Source: Bordetella genomosp. 5 (GTDB lineage: Bacteria; Pseudomonadota; Gammaproteobacteria; Burkholderiales; Burkholderiaceae_B). From it: 64,000 bases of DNA. This document shows, piece by piece, positions 1 through 7,002 of the stretch (its first letter is position 1; every line of letters begins with the position of its first letter). A program made the position numbers and the translations under genes. A model generated the notes under the pieces. The model did not search any database and was not told where the DNA came from. It worked only from the letters and a program-made list of their open reading frames with translations. The stretch is from assembly GCF_002261475.1 (NCBI RefSeq), contig NZ_NEVN01000010.1:1-64000 (forward strand), in the 5' to 3' direction.

Positions 1-446
1 TCGCGGCTGATTTCGTTGAAGGTGCCCGAGGCATCGGTCACGACGAACACTTCGAAGTCTTCGGCCAGGGCCGACAGCGCCGGGAAGGCCACGCACACTT
101 CGGTCACGACACCGGCGATGATCAGCTGCTTCTTGCCGGTGGCCTTCACGGCCTTCACGAAGTCTTCGTTGTCCCAGGCGTTGATCTGGCCGGGGCGGGC
201 GATGTAGGGCGCGTCGGGGAACTGGTCCTTGAGCTCTTGCACCAGCGGGCCGTTGGGGCCTTGCTCGAAGCTGGTGGTCAGGATGGTGGGCAGGTTGAAG
301 TACTTGGCCAGGTCGGCCAGCGCCAGCACGTTGTTTTTGAATTGGTCGGGCTGGAAGTCACGCACCAGCGACAGCAGGCCTGCCTGGTGATCCACCAGCA
401 GCACGGCGGCGTTGTTCTTGTCGAGCTTGGCGTAGGGCTTGGTCAT
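1..446 (-). CDS. ycaC: YcaC-like isochorismatase-family hydrolase (C-terminus cut by window edge)
   Basis: Cysteine-hydrolase-fold enzyme of the isochorismatase superfamily, closely resembling E. coli YcaC, whose physiological substrate is not settled. The 148 visible residues start at an ATG and include the catalytic Asp in LLVDHQ (D19) and the nucleophile in VVTEVCVAF (C118), at the spacing usual for YcaC, plus the conserved NAWDNEDF segment. The sequence runs off the left edge of the window, so about 60 C-terminal residues of the usual ~210 are missing. It is the first gene leftward from an intergenic space holding an inverted repeat at 585-600. The family assignment is strong; the substrate is unknown. 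Confidence 0.9.
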   Translation of the reverse strand, partial: MTKPYAKLDKNNAAVLLVDHQAGLLSLVRDFQPDQFKNNVLALADLAKYFNLPTILTTSFEQGPNGPLVQELKDQFPDAPYIARPGQINAWDNEDFVKAVKATGKKQLIIAGVVTEVCVAFPALSALAEDFEVFVVTDASGTFNEISR

Positions 447-584
447 GTCTGTTCTCCGGTTCGGTTGAGGGGCGCGGGGTTGAGTGGGGCGCCGTTTGCA
501 GGTCTGCGTCGTTGCGTCGCTGCCATGAACAGAACTTTAAAGAACAGGACGAAAGCCCGGTAGATGGTGAAAATTCGCTTCAGT

Positions 585-600
585 GTTCTATTTTAAGAAC
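585..600 (-). promoter_or_regulatory. Inverted repeat upstream of ycaC, possible operator
   Basis: Perfect 5-bp arms GTTCT / AGAAC around an AT spacer, about 140 bp upstream of the ycaC start, within a locally AT-rich patch. A related motif (GAAC, six A/T bases, GAAC) lies near 535-548. This may be a regulator site or part of the promoter; no regulator gene adjoins it. Confidence 0.3.
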
Positions 601-620
601 GATTAGGCCGAGTGCGAGGA

Positions 621-881
621 TCAAGGCGCCTGGTAGTGGTAGCAGCACTGCAGCACGATGATCCGGCCATCCTGCACGGTGTAGACGAGGCGATCCGTTT
701 TGTTGATGCGGCGCGACCAGAAGCCGGTCAGGTCACCGCGCAGCGGTTCGGGTTTGCCAGTGCCCCGCAACGGATCGCGCGAGATCTCGCGGATCAGCGT
801 ATTGATTGCGCGCACAACCTGTACGTCGTGCGCGTACCAATGGCAGTAGTCTTCCCAGGCTTGGGAGGTCCAGGCCACCAT
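621..881 (-). CDS. yoeB: YoeB-family mRNA interferase toxin
   Basis: Ribosome-dependent mRNA endonuclease of the RelE/YoeB (Txe) family, partner of the antitoxin just upstream. With the ATG at 881 the protein is 86 aa, almost the same as E. coli YoeB (84 aa), and begins MVAWTSQAWEDY, aligning with the family N-terminus. The expected catalytic residues fall at E45, R64 and H82 in the C-terminal YHYQ. Its start lies 4 bp past the antitoxin stop, so the two are translationally coupled. An in-frame ATG at 935 would add 18 lysine-rich residues and overlap the antitoxin by 50 bp; I prefer 881 because of family length. Confidence 0.88.
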   Translation of the reverse strand: MVAWTSQAWEDYCHWYAHDVQVVRAINTLIREISRDPLRGTGKPEPLRGDLTGFWSRRINKTDRLVYTVQDGRIIVLQCCYHYQAP

Positions 882-885
882 CACG

Positions 886-1185
886 TCATCGCTTGCGGCG
901 GCCTTGTTTCGCGCCTTTTTGCGTTGCTGGTTCATCGCCCAACAGACCTCGTTCGAGGGTCTTGCCAGACTTGTACTCGGCGAGCGAGCGGCGCAAGCGC
1001 TCGGCGTTCGCCGGAGACCCCAGGAGGTGCAGAGTCTCCTGCATGCTGTTGTAGTCGTCCAGGGAGAGCAGGACAACGTGATCACCCCGCTGACGCGTGA
1101 TGATCGTGGGTTCGTGGTCGGTGCACACCGCGTCGAGCGTCTGCTTGAAGCTGGCTCGCGCCTCGCTGAAGGTGAGAACGTTCAT
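886..1185 (-). CDS. yefM: YefM/Phd-family antitoxin
   Basis: Antitoxin and autorepressor of a YefM-YoeB module. The N-terminus (MNVLTFSEARASFKQTLDAV) and the following VVLLSLDDYNSMQETLHLLGSP segment are typical YefM. The protein is 99 aa, longer than the usual 83-90 aa, because of a basic C-terminal tail ending QGRRKR. The toxin gene follows 4 bp after its stop codon, the usual antitoxin-first order. A short AGCTCCTG stretch before the ATG (AGGAGCT on the coding strand) supports the chosen start at 1185. Such operons are normally repressed by the toxin-antitoxin complex binding palindromes at the promoter; I did not find a clear palindrome in 1186-1300. Confidence 0.9.
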   Translation of the reverse strand: MNVLTFSEARASFKQTLDAVCTDHEPTIITRQRGDHVVLLSLDDYNSMQETLHLLGSPANAERLRRSLAEYKSGKTLERGLLGDEPATQKGAKQGRRKR

Positions 1186-1475
1186 GATCAGCTCCTGTTG
1201 GGCCCCGGGGTCGCGCAGATGCACCGCGCCTGCTTGCGCCGCGACTGTGCAGCTTGGCGACCGGCTCCGCGCGCTACGCGTCGGCGGCCGTAGCGAACAT
1301 AGTACGAAAACCGGTACAAGCGCCGCAACGGGGGATTCGGGCGCCGCGCCTCGCCTGTAGTGCTGCCCCCGAAGGCTCCCTCCTGGCGATACCGGCGCCC
1401 TGCCCCACGCCGTTTGGCGAATCCGGCAGCGCGCGCGAGAATTCGGCTTTCCCATTCCCTGCTCTCCCCACGGAC

Positions 1476-1952
1476 ATGCCGCTGCAACCGCCCGAGCCTT
1501 ACCTGCCCCGACGCATCGCCCCGCTGGGCCTGTGGAAAGATGAAACACGCACGCTCAAGGCGTACGCCATCCAGCGCGATCCGGACGCTGCCGTGCCGAT
1601 GCTCGCAGACGAGGTCGCCACGGCCGCCTGCGCGGCCTCGCTGAACGTGCTGCGCGAGCAGGCCGGCCCACGCGATCACGATCTGGGCTACGCCATCGTG
1701 CACGTGGGCGAAGAGGCCGTGTGGCTGCTGGTGGACTGGTGGATCTCGGGCGGCATCGTGTGCCAGCGCATGCTGTCGGCGCCGCTGGCCCGGCCCACGC
1801 AGTTCGAACCGGTCACCGCGCCCGCGCTCGCCTGCGTCTGGGAACTCGCGGTGATCGCACACGAACGCGACGCCTGGGTGCGTCACATGCTGCGCGACGC
1901 GCCGATGGCGTCGGGCTATCTGAACGATGTTCTGGAGACGGGGCGGTACTGA
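1476..1952 (+). CDS. Hypothetical protein, 158 aa
   Basis: I do not recognise this family. The protein is soluble, with no signal peptide or membrane span, and is mixed alpha/beta with several tryptophans (EEAVWLLVDWWISGG near the middle). It ends VLETGRY. The start is the ATG at 1476; a longer frame back to 1254 exists, but those codons do not look like protein. It is transcribed away from the toxin-antitoxin pair and toward the minus-strand catabolic operon. The codon usage, with high third-position G+C, supports a real gene. Confidence 0.65.
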   Translation: MPLQPPEPYLPRRIAPLGLWKDETRTLKAYAIQRDPDAAVPMLADEVATAACAASLNVLREQAGPRDHDLGYAIVHVGEEAVWLLVDWWISGGIVCQRMLSAPLARPTQFEPVTAPALACVWELAVIAHERDAWVRHMLRDAPMASGYLNDVLETGRY

Positions 1953-2070
1953 CGCGATCGCTCAGTCGTGTTCCGCCATCTCGCGCTCCGCAGCGCGCTC
2001 TCAACGCCGATTTCGAGTCAGGTAGCTCGACTGCCCCCGGCTCGCTGCCGCGAGTTTAAGCGCTCCTTGC

Positions 2071-2931
2071 TCATTCGTACTTCTTTCCCACCGCCAGCAG
2101 CTCGGGCGTGCCGATCACGTCGTTGAGGCCGTCGAAGTCCAGCATGCGGTCGCGCCACGGGTTGGTGGTGCCGTGCTGGCGCAGGCTGCCGTAGTAGCCC
2201 TGCAGCATGTGCGCCACGGCGCGTGACGTGCCGCCCGGGAAAATCACGATGCGAAAGCCGCGCTCGGCCAGCGCCTGCGCGCTTTCCACGGGGGTCTGGC
2301 CACCTTCGACCATGTTGGCCAGCAGGGGCACGCGGTGCGCGAAGCGTGCGCAGGCGGTGTCGAGCTGTTCTTCGGTCCGCAGCGCTTCGACGAAGATCGC
2401 GTCGACACCGCATTCGAGGTAGCGCTCGGCACGTTCGAGGGCGGCATCCAGCCCTTCGACGGCCAGCGCATCGGTGCGCGCCAGGATCAAGGTGTTGTCG
2501 CGGGCATCGAGCGCCGCGCGCAGCTTGCCGCACATCTCGGCCACCGGCACGACCGTCTTGCCGGCCAGATGGCCGCAGCGCTTCGGAAAGCCCTGGTCCT
2601 CGATCTGGATCATCGCCGCGCCTGCACGCTCGAAGCCGCGCACGGTGCGCTGCACATTGAGCGCGTTGCCAAAGCCCGTGTCGCCATCCACGATGACCGG
2701 CACGCTCACGCGCTCGGTGATGCGCGCCAGGGTGTCGGCCACCTCGGAGTAGGTCGTCAGGCCGACATCGGAGCGGCCCAGACGCGAGTAGGCGATCGAT
2801 GCGCCCGACAGATACAGCGCCTCGAATCCCGCCTGCTCCGCGATCAACGCGGACAGCGCGTCATAGACGCCAGGGGCCAGCACGCTCTGCCCGGCGTCGA
2901 GCCGGGACTTCAACAACGATACGGTCATCAT
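2071..2931 (-). CDS. Isocitrate lyase / PEP mutase superfamily carbon-carbon lyase
   Basis: PrpB-like lyase of the ICL/PEP mutase superfamily, cleaving a 2-hydroxy- or methyl-substituted dicarboxylate/tricarboxylate to pyruvate (or glyoxylate) plus a shorter acid. Visible motifs are the Mg-binding DGDTGFG (82-88) and the catalytic loop KRCGH (117-121) with its general-acid Cys. The 286-aa length fits PrpB, oxaloacetate decarboxylase and 2,3-dimethylmalate lyase. The ATG at 2931 overlaps the stop of the upstream small hydro-lyase subunit (ATGA); an ATG one codon later is possible. It is the last gene of the bug-gntR-leuC/leuD-like operon. No methylcitrate synthase is adjacent, so the canonical methylcitrate cycle is not supported; a dimethylmalate-type substrate is an inference from the gene set. 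Confidence 0.85.
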   Translation of the reverse strand: MMTVSLLKSRLDAGQSVLAPGVYDALSALIAEQAGFEALYLSGASIAYSRLGRSDVGLTTYSEVADTLARITERVSVPVIVDGDTGFGNALNVQRTVRGFERAGAAMIQIEDQGFPKRCGHLAGKTVVPVAEMCGKLRAALDARDNTLILARTDALAVEGLDAALERAERYLECGVDAIFVEALRTEEQLDTACARFAHRVPLLANMVEGGQTPVESAQALAERGFRIVIFPGGTSRAVAHMLQGYYGSLRQHGTTNPWRDRMLDFDGLNDVIGTPELLAVGKKYE

Positions 2932-3449
2932 GCCCTCAAGGGATGGCGCGCCAGGCTGCCTTCGGCGAGCCGGCGCTGCAATAGGTTCATCAAGCCGCCG
3001 GCACGCACCATGTCGAGCAGAAAGCCCGGCACCTCGGCGCACGGCAGCGCGTCGCCATTGGCCCGCAGCACGCGCCGGCCCGGCAGGTCGAGCGTGACGG
3101 ACTCGCCCTCTTCGATCTCGGTGGCGCGCTCGCAGGTCACGAGCAGCAGGCCCACATTGAACGCGTTGCGGAAATACAGACCATTGAAATTCGGCGCGAT
3201 CACCGCCGCCACGCCCAGATGGACCAGGGCCGCGGCGGCCTGCTCGCGCGAGGAGCCGATGCCGAAATTGCGGCCCGCGACCAGCACGTCGCCCGGCGCC
3301 ACGCCCGCCGCGAACTCCGGGCGCACGCCCTGCAGGCAATGGCGCGCGATCTCGTCGATGCCGAATTTCATGTAGGCGCCGGGCGCCAACTGGTCGGTGT
3401 CGACATCGTCGCCCACGCGCCAGGCACGGTGTGATGGGTCGTGCGTCAT
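2928..3449 (-). CDS. Aconitase-family hydro-lyase, small (swivel) subunit, LeuD-like
   Basis: Small subunit of a two-subunit aconitase-family dehydratase. The 173-aa protein carries the swivel-domain hallmarks DVDTDQLAPG near residue 15 and GRNFGIGSSREQA near residue 60, the latter holding the substrate-binding Gly-Ser-Ser-Arg. It overlaps the large subunit by 4 bp and the downstream lyase by 4 bp, implying one transcript and coupled translation. Similar pairs are annotated as 3-isopropylmalate dehydratase (LeuCD). The absence of leuA and leuB and the presence of a lyase and a Bug receptor argue for a catabolic paralogue such as a 2,3-dimethylmalate dehydratase. The exact substrate is unresolved. 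Confidence 0.87.
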   Translation of the reverse strand: MTHDPSHRAWRVGDDVDTDQLAPGAYMKFGIDEIARHCLQGVRPEFAAGVAPGDVLVAGRNFGIGSSREQAAAALVHLGVAAVIAPNFNGLYFRNAFNVGLLLVTCERATEIEEGESVTLDLPGRRVLRANGDALPCAEVPGFLLDMVRAGGLMNLLQRRLAEGSLARHPLRA

Positions 3450-4717
3450 GCCAGCACCTCGCGCGGATCGGTGATGCGGGCGGTCAGGGCCGCGGCCGCC
3501 ACGGAATACGGCGACGCGAGAAACACCCGCGCCGTCTCGGCGCCCATGCGCCCCTTGAAGTTGCGGGCCGTGGTCGACATGACGTTGGCGCCCTCGGGGA
3601 TCGAGCCGCCATAGCCCGAACAGGCTCCGCAGGAATTCGGCAGTACCTGGGCGCCGGCCTGCACCAGCACATCCATCACGCCCTCTTCCTGCGCCCGCTG
3701 CTGATCGCGCGCGCTGGCCGGGGCCACCATGAGGCTCACGCCCGCGGCCACGCGGCGGCCGCGCAGCACCTCAGCGGCGGCACGCAGGTCTTCGAGCTTG
3801 GCACCGGTACACGCGCCGATATAGGCGGCCTGGATCGGCGTGGCGGGGTAGTCGCCCACCGGCGCGGCGTTGGCCGGGCTGTGCGGTGCGGCCACTTGCG
3901 GCGCCAGCGCGCCGGCGTCGAACACGTGACGCTCGAGCGGCGCACCGGCGTCGGTCTGCCACCGCGCCACGTCGATCTCGAGTGCGCCCGGCACACCCGC
4001 GGCATGCAGATAATCCAGCGTGACCTGGTCGGGCGCGATCAGCCCGACCTGCGAGCCCAGTTCGGCCGACATGTTCGACAGCGTCATGCGCTCCTGCATC
4101 GACAGCGCGCGCACGGCCTCGCCACAGAACTCCACGGCCTGATAGCGGCCGCCGTTCATGCCGAAGCGGCCGATCATGGCGAGCGCCATGTCCTTGGCCG
4201 TCACGCCGTGCGCCAGACGGCCGTTCCATTGCATGGCGAGCGTCTGCGGCACCTGCACCCAGATCTCGCCGCTCACCACCACGCCCAGCATCTCGGTGCT
4301 GCCCACGCCGAACATATACGCGCCGAACGCGCCGCCGGTGGGCGAATGCGAATCGCCGCCCACGCAGAACATGCCGGGCCGGATATGGCCGTGTTCGGGC
4401 ACCACCACATGACAGATGCCGACGGAGTCGTACACATGCGGCAGCGCCTGCTCGCGCGCCCAATCGCGTGCGATGCGCACGATGCGGCGCGACTCGTCGT
4501 CCGCCTCGGGCACATAGTGGTCCATCACGAGCACCACCTTGTCGCGGTCCCACAGGCCCGTGCCCAGCGACTCGAGCATGGGCTTGAGCCGGCGCGGACC
4601 ACTGGAATCATGGAACATCGCCAGGTCGACCTGGCAGGTAATGATCTCGCCCACTGACACCGCGTCGCGGCCGCTCGCCGCGGCCAGCAGCTTCTGGGCC
4701 AGGGTTGATTCAGGCAT
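3446..4717 (-). CDS. Aconitase-family hydro-lyase, large [4Fe-4S] subunit, LeuC-like
   Basis: Catalytic large subunit of the hydro-lyase, 423 aa. The three cysteine ligands of the [4Fe-4S] cluster are visible as GACTG (C303) and SCGACSG (C363, C366). The MDHYVP segment (D66, H67) and GGDSHSPTGGAFGAYMFGVGS around 120-140 are standard for LeuC/homoaconitase proteins. The length matches the short, archaeal-type LeuC/HacA group (~420 aa) rather than the ~470-aa enterobacterial LeuC, and that group includes non-leucine hydro-lyases. It lies 21 bp after the GntR regulator gene and overlaps the small subunit. It is likely cytoplasmic and oxygen-sensitive. Confidence 0.88.
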   Translation of the reverse strand: MPESTLAQKLLAAASGRDAVSVGEIITCQVDLAMFHDSSGPRRLKPMLESLGTGLWDRDKVVLVMDHYVPEADDESRRIVRIARDWAREQALPHVYDSVGICHVVVPEHGHIRPGMFCVGGDSHSPTGGAFGAYMFGVGSTEMLGVVVSGEIWVQVPQTLAMQWNGRLAHGVTAKDMALAMIGRFGMNGGRYQAVEFCGEAVRALSMQERMTLSNMSAELGSQVGLIAPDQVTLDYLHAAGVPGALEIDVARWQTDAGAPLERHVFDAGALAPQVAAPHSPANAAPVGDYPATPIQAAYIGACTGAKLEDLRAAAEVLRGRRVAAGVSLMVAPASARDQQRAQEEGVMDVLVQAGAQVLPNSCGACSGYGGSIPEGANVMSTTARNFKGRMGAETARVFLASPYSVAAAALTARITDPREVLA

Positions 4718-4738
4718 GGTTTGCCTCTCTCTGTTTTG

Positions 4739-5593
4739 TCAGGACCGCGCCGTGCGCGTCGCGGCCTTCGCCGTGCGCGGCCGGGCAGACGCGCGCGAGG
4801 GCAAGGGCACCGCGCCCGGCGCGCTCACGCCGGCGGGCAGCCAGTTGGGCTCGCCCTGCGTCTCGTGTGCCTGCATGTCCATCCGGTATTCGTAGCGATC
4901 GGGGCGGTAACGAGCGAGCAGCCACTCCACCGGCCGGCCCGCGTCGTCGCGCACCAGGCGCCGCAGCGTCAGCAGCGCCGAGCCCACCGGCACCTCGAGC
5001 GCCGCCGCCAGCTGCGGATCGGCCAGCTCGGCCGAAATCGATTGCTCCGCGCGCGCCACGCGCACGCCCAGTTCGCGGAAGATCGCAAGCAGCGGCCGGC
5101 TGTTCAGGTCGGCCTTGCGGATACGCGCGCCGATATCGCCGGGAACGTAGGTCTCGAGGTGCGAGAACGGCACACCCTCGTAGCTGCGCACCCGCACCGA
5201 ATGCTGCACCGATGCGCCCGGCGCGAGCTCCATCGCGGCGGCCACCGCCGCGGGCGCCGGCATCACCGCCAGCGACACCAGCTTCACCTGGGTCTGCATG
5301 CCCATGTTCGACAGGTGTTGCATCAGTGCGTCCATGCCCGCCCCGGCCTGCGGCGCGTCGACCCAGCCCTTGCGGTCGGCGGCGAAGGTGCCCCGGCCCT
5401 GGCGGCGCTCGATGAGGCCATCGGCCTCGAGCGCATCCAGCGAACGGCGGATCGTCAGGCGCGACACACCGTATTCCGCCGCCAGCGCGTTCTCGCCCGG
5501 CATCGGCGCCTCGCCCGCGAATCCGCCGCCCGCCAATCGTTGCTTGAGCAACAGATAGACCTGGTGATAGAGGGGAAGCGGATTCTTGGACAA
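4739..5593 (-). CDS. GntR-family (HutC/UTRA type) transcriptional regulator
   Basis: Ligand-responsive repressor, 284 aa. The N-terminal winged helix-turn-helix (about residues 8-70, with EYGVSRLTIRRSLDALEADG) is typical GntR, and the C-terminal half is a UTRA effector domain of the HutC/FarR subfamily (HLETYVPGDIGARI, then ALEVPVGSALLTLRRLVRD). A 35-residue basic, Ser/Ala-rich tail follows the UTRA core. It sits inside the operon it probably controls, between the Bug receptor and the hydro-lyase genes. The palindrome at 6605-6624, of the kind GntR proteins bind, is the best candidate operator. Confidence 0.88.
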   Translation of the reverse strand: MSKNPLPLYHQVYLLLKQRLAGGGFAGEAPMPGENALAAEYGVSRLTIRRSLDALEADGLIERRQGRGTFAADRKGWVDAPQAGAGMDALMQHLSNMGMQTQVKLVSLAVMPAPAAVAAAMELAPGASVQHSVRVRSYEGVPFSHLETYVPGDIGARIRKADLNSRPLLAIFRELGVRVARAEQSISAELADPQLAAALEVPVGSALLTLRRLVRDDAGRPVEWLLARYRPDRYEYRMDMQAHETQGEPNWLPAGVSAPGAVPLPSRASARPRTAKAATRTARS

Positions 5594-5626
5594 GGGTGTA
5601 CTCCGGATAGGGCGGACCGACGCCGT

Positions 5627-6586
5627 TCAGTCGATGGTCGCGCCGGTGAACTTGACGATTTCAGCGTAACGCGCGATGTCTTGGCGCACGAAGGCGTCGA
5701 GCTCTTCGGGCGTGCTGCTCACCGCCGTGGCGGCTTCGCCTTCGAGCAGCTTGCGGAACTCGGGCGTGTCGACGGCCTTGCGCGCGGCGGCGTTCAGGCT
5801 CTTCACCGTGTCGGGCGAGAGGCCCGCCGGGCCGAACATCGCGAACCATGCATTGGACTCGAAACCCTTGATCGTGTCACCGATGGGCGGCACGTTGGGG
5901 AATTGCGCCAGCGCCTTGGGGCTCGTGACGCCCAGCGGCTTGAGCGCACCGGTCTTCATGTGCGGCAGTGCGTTGAGCGAGCTCGCGATCATCATGTCGA
6001 CCTGACCACCCAGCAGATCGGTGATGGCGGGCGCCGTGCCCTTGTACGGCACATTCAGGATGTCCAGACCGGCCATCATCTTCATGCGCTCGCCGGCCAT
6101 ATGCAGCGACGAGCCCAGCGCGCCGATCGCCATCGTGTACTTGCCGGGATGCGCCTTCACTTCCTTCACGAACGACGGCATGTCGTTCGCAGGGAAATCC
6201 TTGCGCGTCACCAGCACGCTCGGCACGTTGGCGAGCATGCTGATCGGCTTGAAGTCCTTGACCGGATCGAACGGCAGATTGCGGTAGAGCGAGGCGTTGA
6301 TCGAGAAGCTGGTGAACGTGACGAGCAGCGTGTTGCCGTCGGACTTGGCCTTCGCCACGTAGTCGGCGGCGATGTTGCCACCGGCACCGGGGCGGTTTTC
6401 GATCAGCACCGTGCGCTTGAGCTCCTTCGCCATGTGCTGCCCGATGCTGCGGGCCACCGTGTCGGTCGTGCCGCCCGGCGGCGCGCCGACGACGAGCCGG
6501 ATCGGCGCTTCCTGCGCGGCGGCGGGCAACGCGAAGGCGGCGGCGATCACGCAGCCGGATATGAGGTGACGCAGGGGATGGGGCAC
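5627..6586 (-). CDS. Bug-family tripartite tricarboxylate-type solute-binding protein
   Basis: Periplasmic receptor of the Bug (Bordetella uptake gene) family, 319 aa, which binds carboxylates. An N-terminal signal peptide ending at about PAAAQ-E is followed by the family signature IRLVVGAPPGGTTDTVAR and the ligand-binding RPGAGGNIAADYVAKA region. The start is a GTG at 6586 behind a clear AGGAGA. It is the first gene of the operon with gntR, the hydro-lyase subunits and the lyase, so it probably scavenges or senses their substrate. No tctA/tctB-type membrane genes are nearby, so transport would need permease subunits encoded elsewhere, as is common for orphan Bug proteins. Confidence 0.9.
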   Translation of the reverse strand: MPHPLRHLISGCVIAAAFALPAAAQEAPIRLVVGAPPGGTTDTVARSIGQHMAKELKRTVLIENRPGAGGNIAADYVAKAKSDGNTLLVTFTSFSINASLYRNLPFDPVKDFKPISMLANVPSVLVTRKDFPANDMPSFVKEVKAHPGKYTMAIGALGSSLHMAGERMKMMAGLDILNVPYKGTAPAITDLLGGQVDMMIASSLNALPHMKTGALKPLGVTSPKALAQFPNVPPIGDTIKGFESNAWFAMFGPAGLSPDTVKSLNAAARKAVDTPEFRKLLEGEAATAVSSTPEELDAFVRQDIARYAEIVKFTGATID

Positions 6587-6604
6587 GGGTTGTCTCCTGA
6601 TATG

Positions 6605-6624
6605 TTGTATTGATGTGAATACAA
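6605..6624 (-). promoter_or_regulatory. Palindromic operator candidate for the GntR regulator
   Basis: Perfect 7-bp inverted repeat TTGTATT-N6-AATACAA starting 19 bp upstream of the GTG start of the Bug gene, so it would overlap the promoter/5' leader of the minus-strand operon. Its size and AT character fit GntR/HutC-type operators, and a gntR gene is the second gene of the operon. Binding is inferred. Confidence 0.5.
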
Positions 6625-6740
6625 GTGTACTCAGAAGCAGAGAAGCGTTGCAAGGGCCCTACACGCCCTGCCTTTGAAAAAATGGTCTATAGGCGTTAGG
6701 GCTTAACAGTCCGGTGTAACGCTCACGGCAGAGCGCCATA

Positions 6741-6772
6741 ATTACCCCCGCGAGCGATTACCCCCGCGAGCG
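6741..6772. repeat. Two tandem copies of a 16-bp repeat
   Basis: ATTACCCCCGCGAGCG occurs twice without a gap (6741-6756 and 6757-6772), in the non-coding stretch between the Bug promoter and the retron RNA. It lies where the base composition changes from the GC-rich core to the AT-richer retron and may mark or lie near the left edge of the inserted segment. No second copy is seen on the right side of the retron, so an attachment-site role is not supported. The rest of 6625-6740 holds nothing else I can name. Confidence 0.7.
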
Positions 6773-6818
6773 ATATTCATACTCCCAGTGGTCCCGAATC
6801 AAGTCAGTAAGTTGCATT

Positions 6819-6846
6819 TTGACACGTGTTTTGTTACCCTAGTAAT
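6819..6846 (+). promoter_or_regulatory. Candidate sigma70 promoter of the retron RNA
   Basis: TTGACA (6819-6824) with a 16-bp spacer to AGTAAT (6841-6846). The -35 is a consensus match and the -10 is weak. Initiation would fall at or just inside the first arm of the retron inverted repeat, so the exact -10 is doubtful. It would drive both the ncRNA and the reverse transcriptase. Confidence 0.35.
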
Positions 6847-6991
6847 GGGCCTACAGACAGATTTTTTGCCATCGTTTCGTGGCACGTGACACCAAAGGCA
6901 GGTGCATTGCTACTATCCATGTGCCTGCCACAGTAAATCCATGAGTAAAATGGAATGTTCTCAGCATTCGCATAGGAGTGTCTGTAGGCCC
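6847..6991 (+). ncRNA. Retron msr-msd RNA, Ec67 (Eco2)-like
   Basis: Template/primer RNA of a retron, 145 nt, directly before its reverse transcriptase. The ends are a perfect 13-bp inverted repeat, GGGCCTACAGACA (a1, 6847-6859) and TGTCTGTAGGCCC (a2, 6979-6991). Right after a1 comes G6860 in CAGATTTTTTG, matching from memory the branching-G context of Ec67 (GCAGATTTGTTG). Stems follow at 6867-6871/6880-6884, at 6897-6907/6919-6929 (11 bp with two G-U pairs), at 6938-6942/6950-6954 and at 6953-6957/6965-6969; the last two overlap by two bases and cannot both form fully. The 3' side reads AGGAGTGTCTG, close to the AGGAGTGCCTG of Ec67. By analogy the msd would span about 6897-6977, giving a cDNA of about 81 nt. 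The boundaries are predicted, not measured. Confidence 0.85.
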
Positions 6992-7002
6992 CCCTACAAT
7001 TT

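Noticed and set aside
3446-3449. Reading the LeuC/LeuD-like pair as the leucine-biosynthetic isopropylmalate isomerase
   Set aside because: No leuA or leuB nearby, short archaeal-type large subunit, and operon with a Bug receptor, GntR regulator and ICL-type lyase.
4721-6613. Long plus-strand open frame (630 codons) across the gntR and Bug genes
   Set aside because: It is antisense to two clear genes, His/Arg/Gln-rich as expected of a complementary-strand shadow in high-GC DNA, and matches no family.
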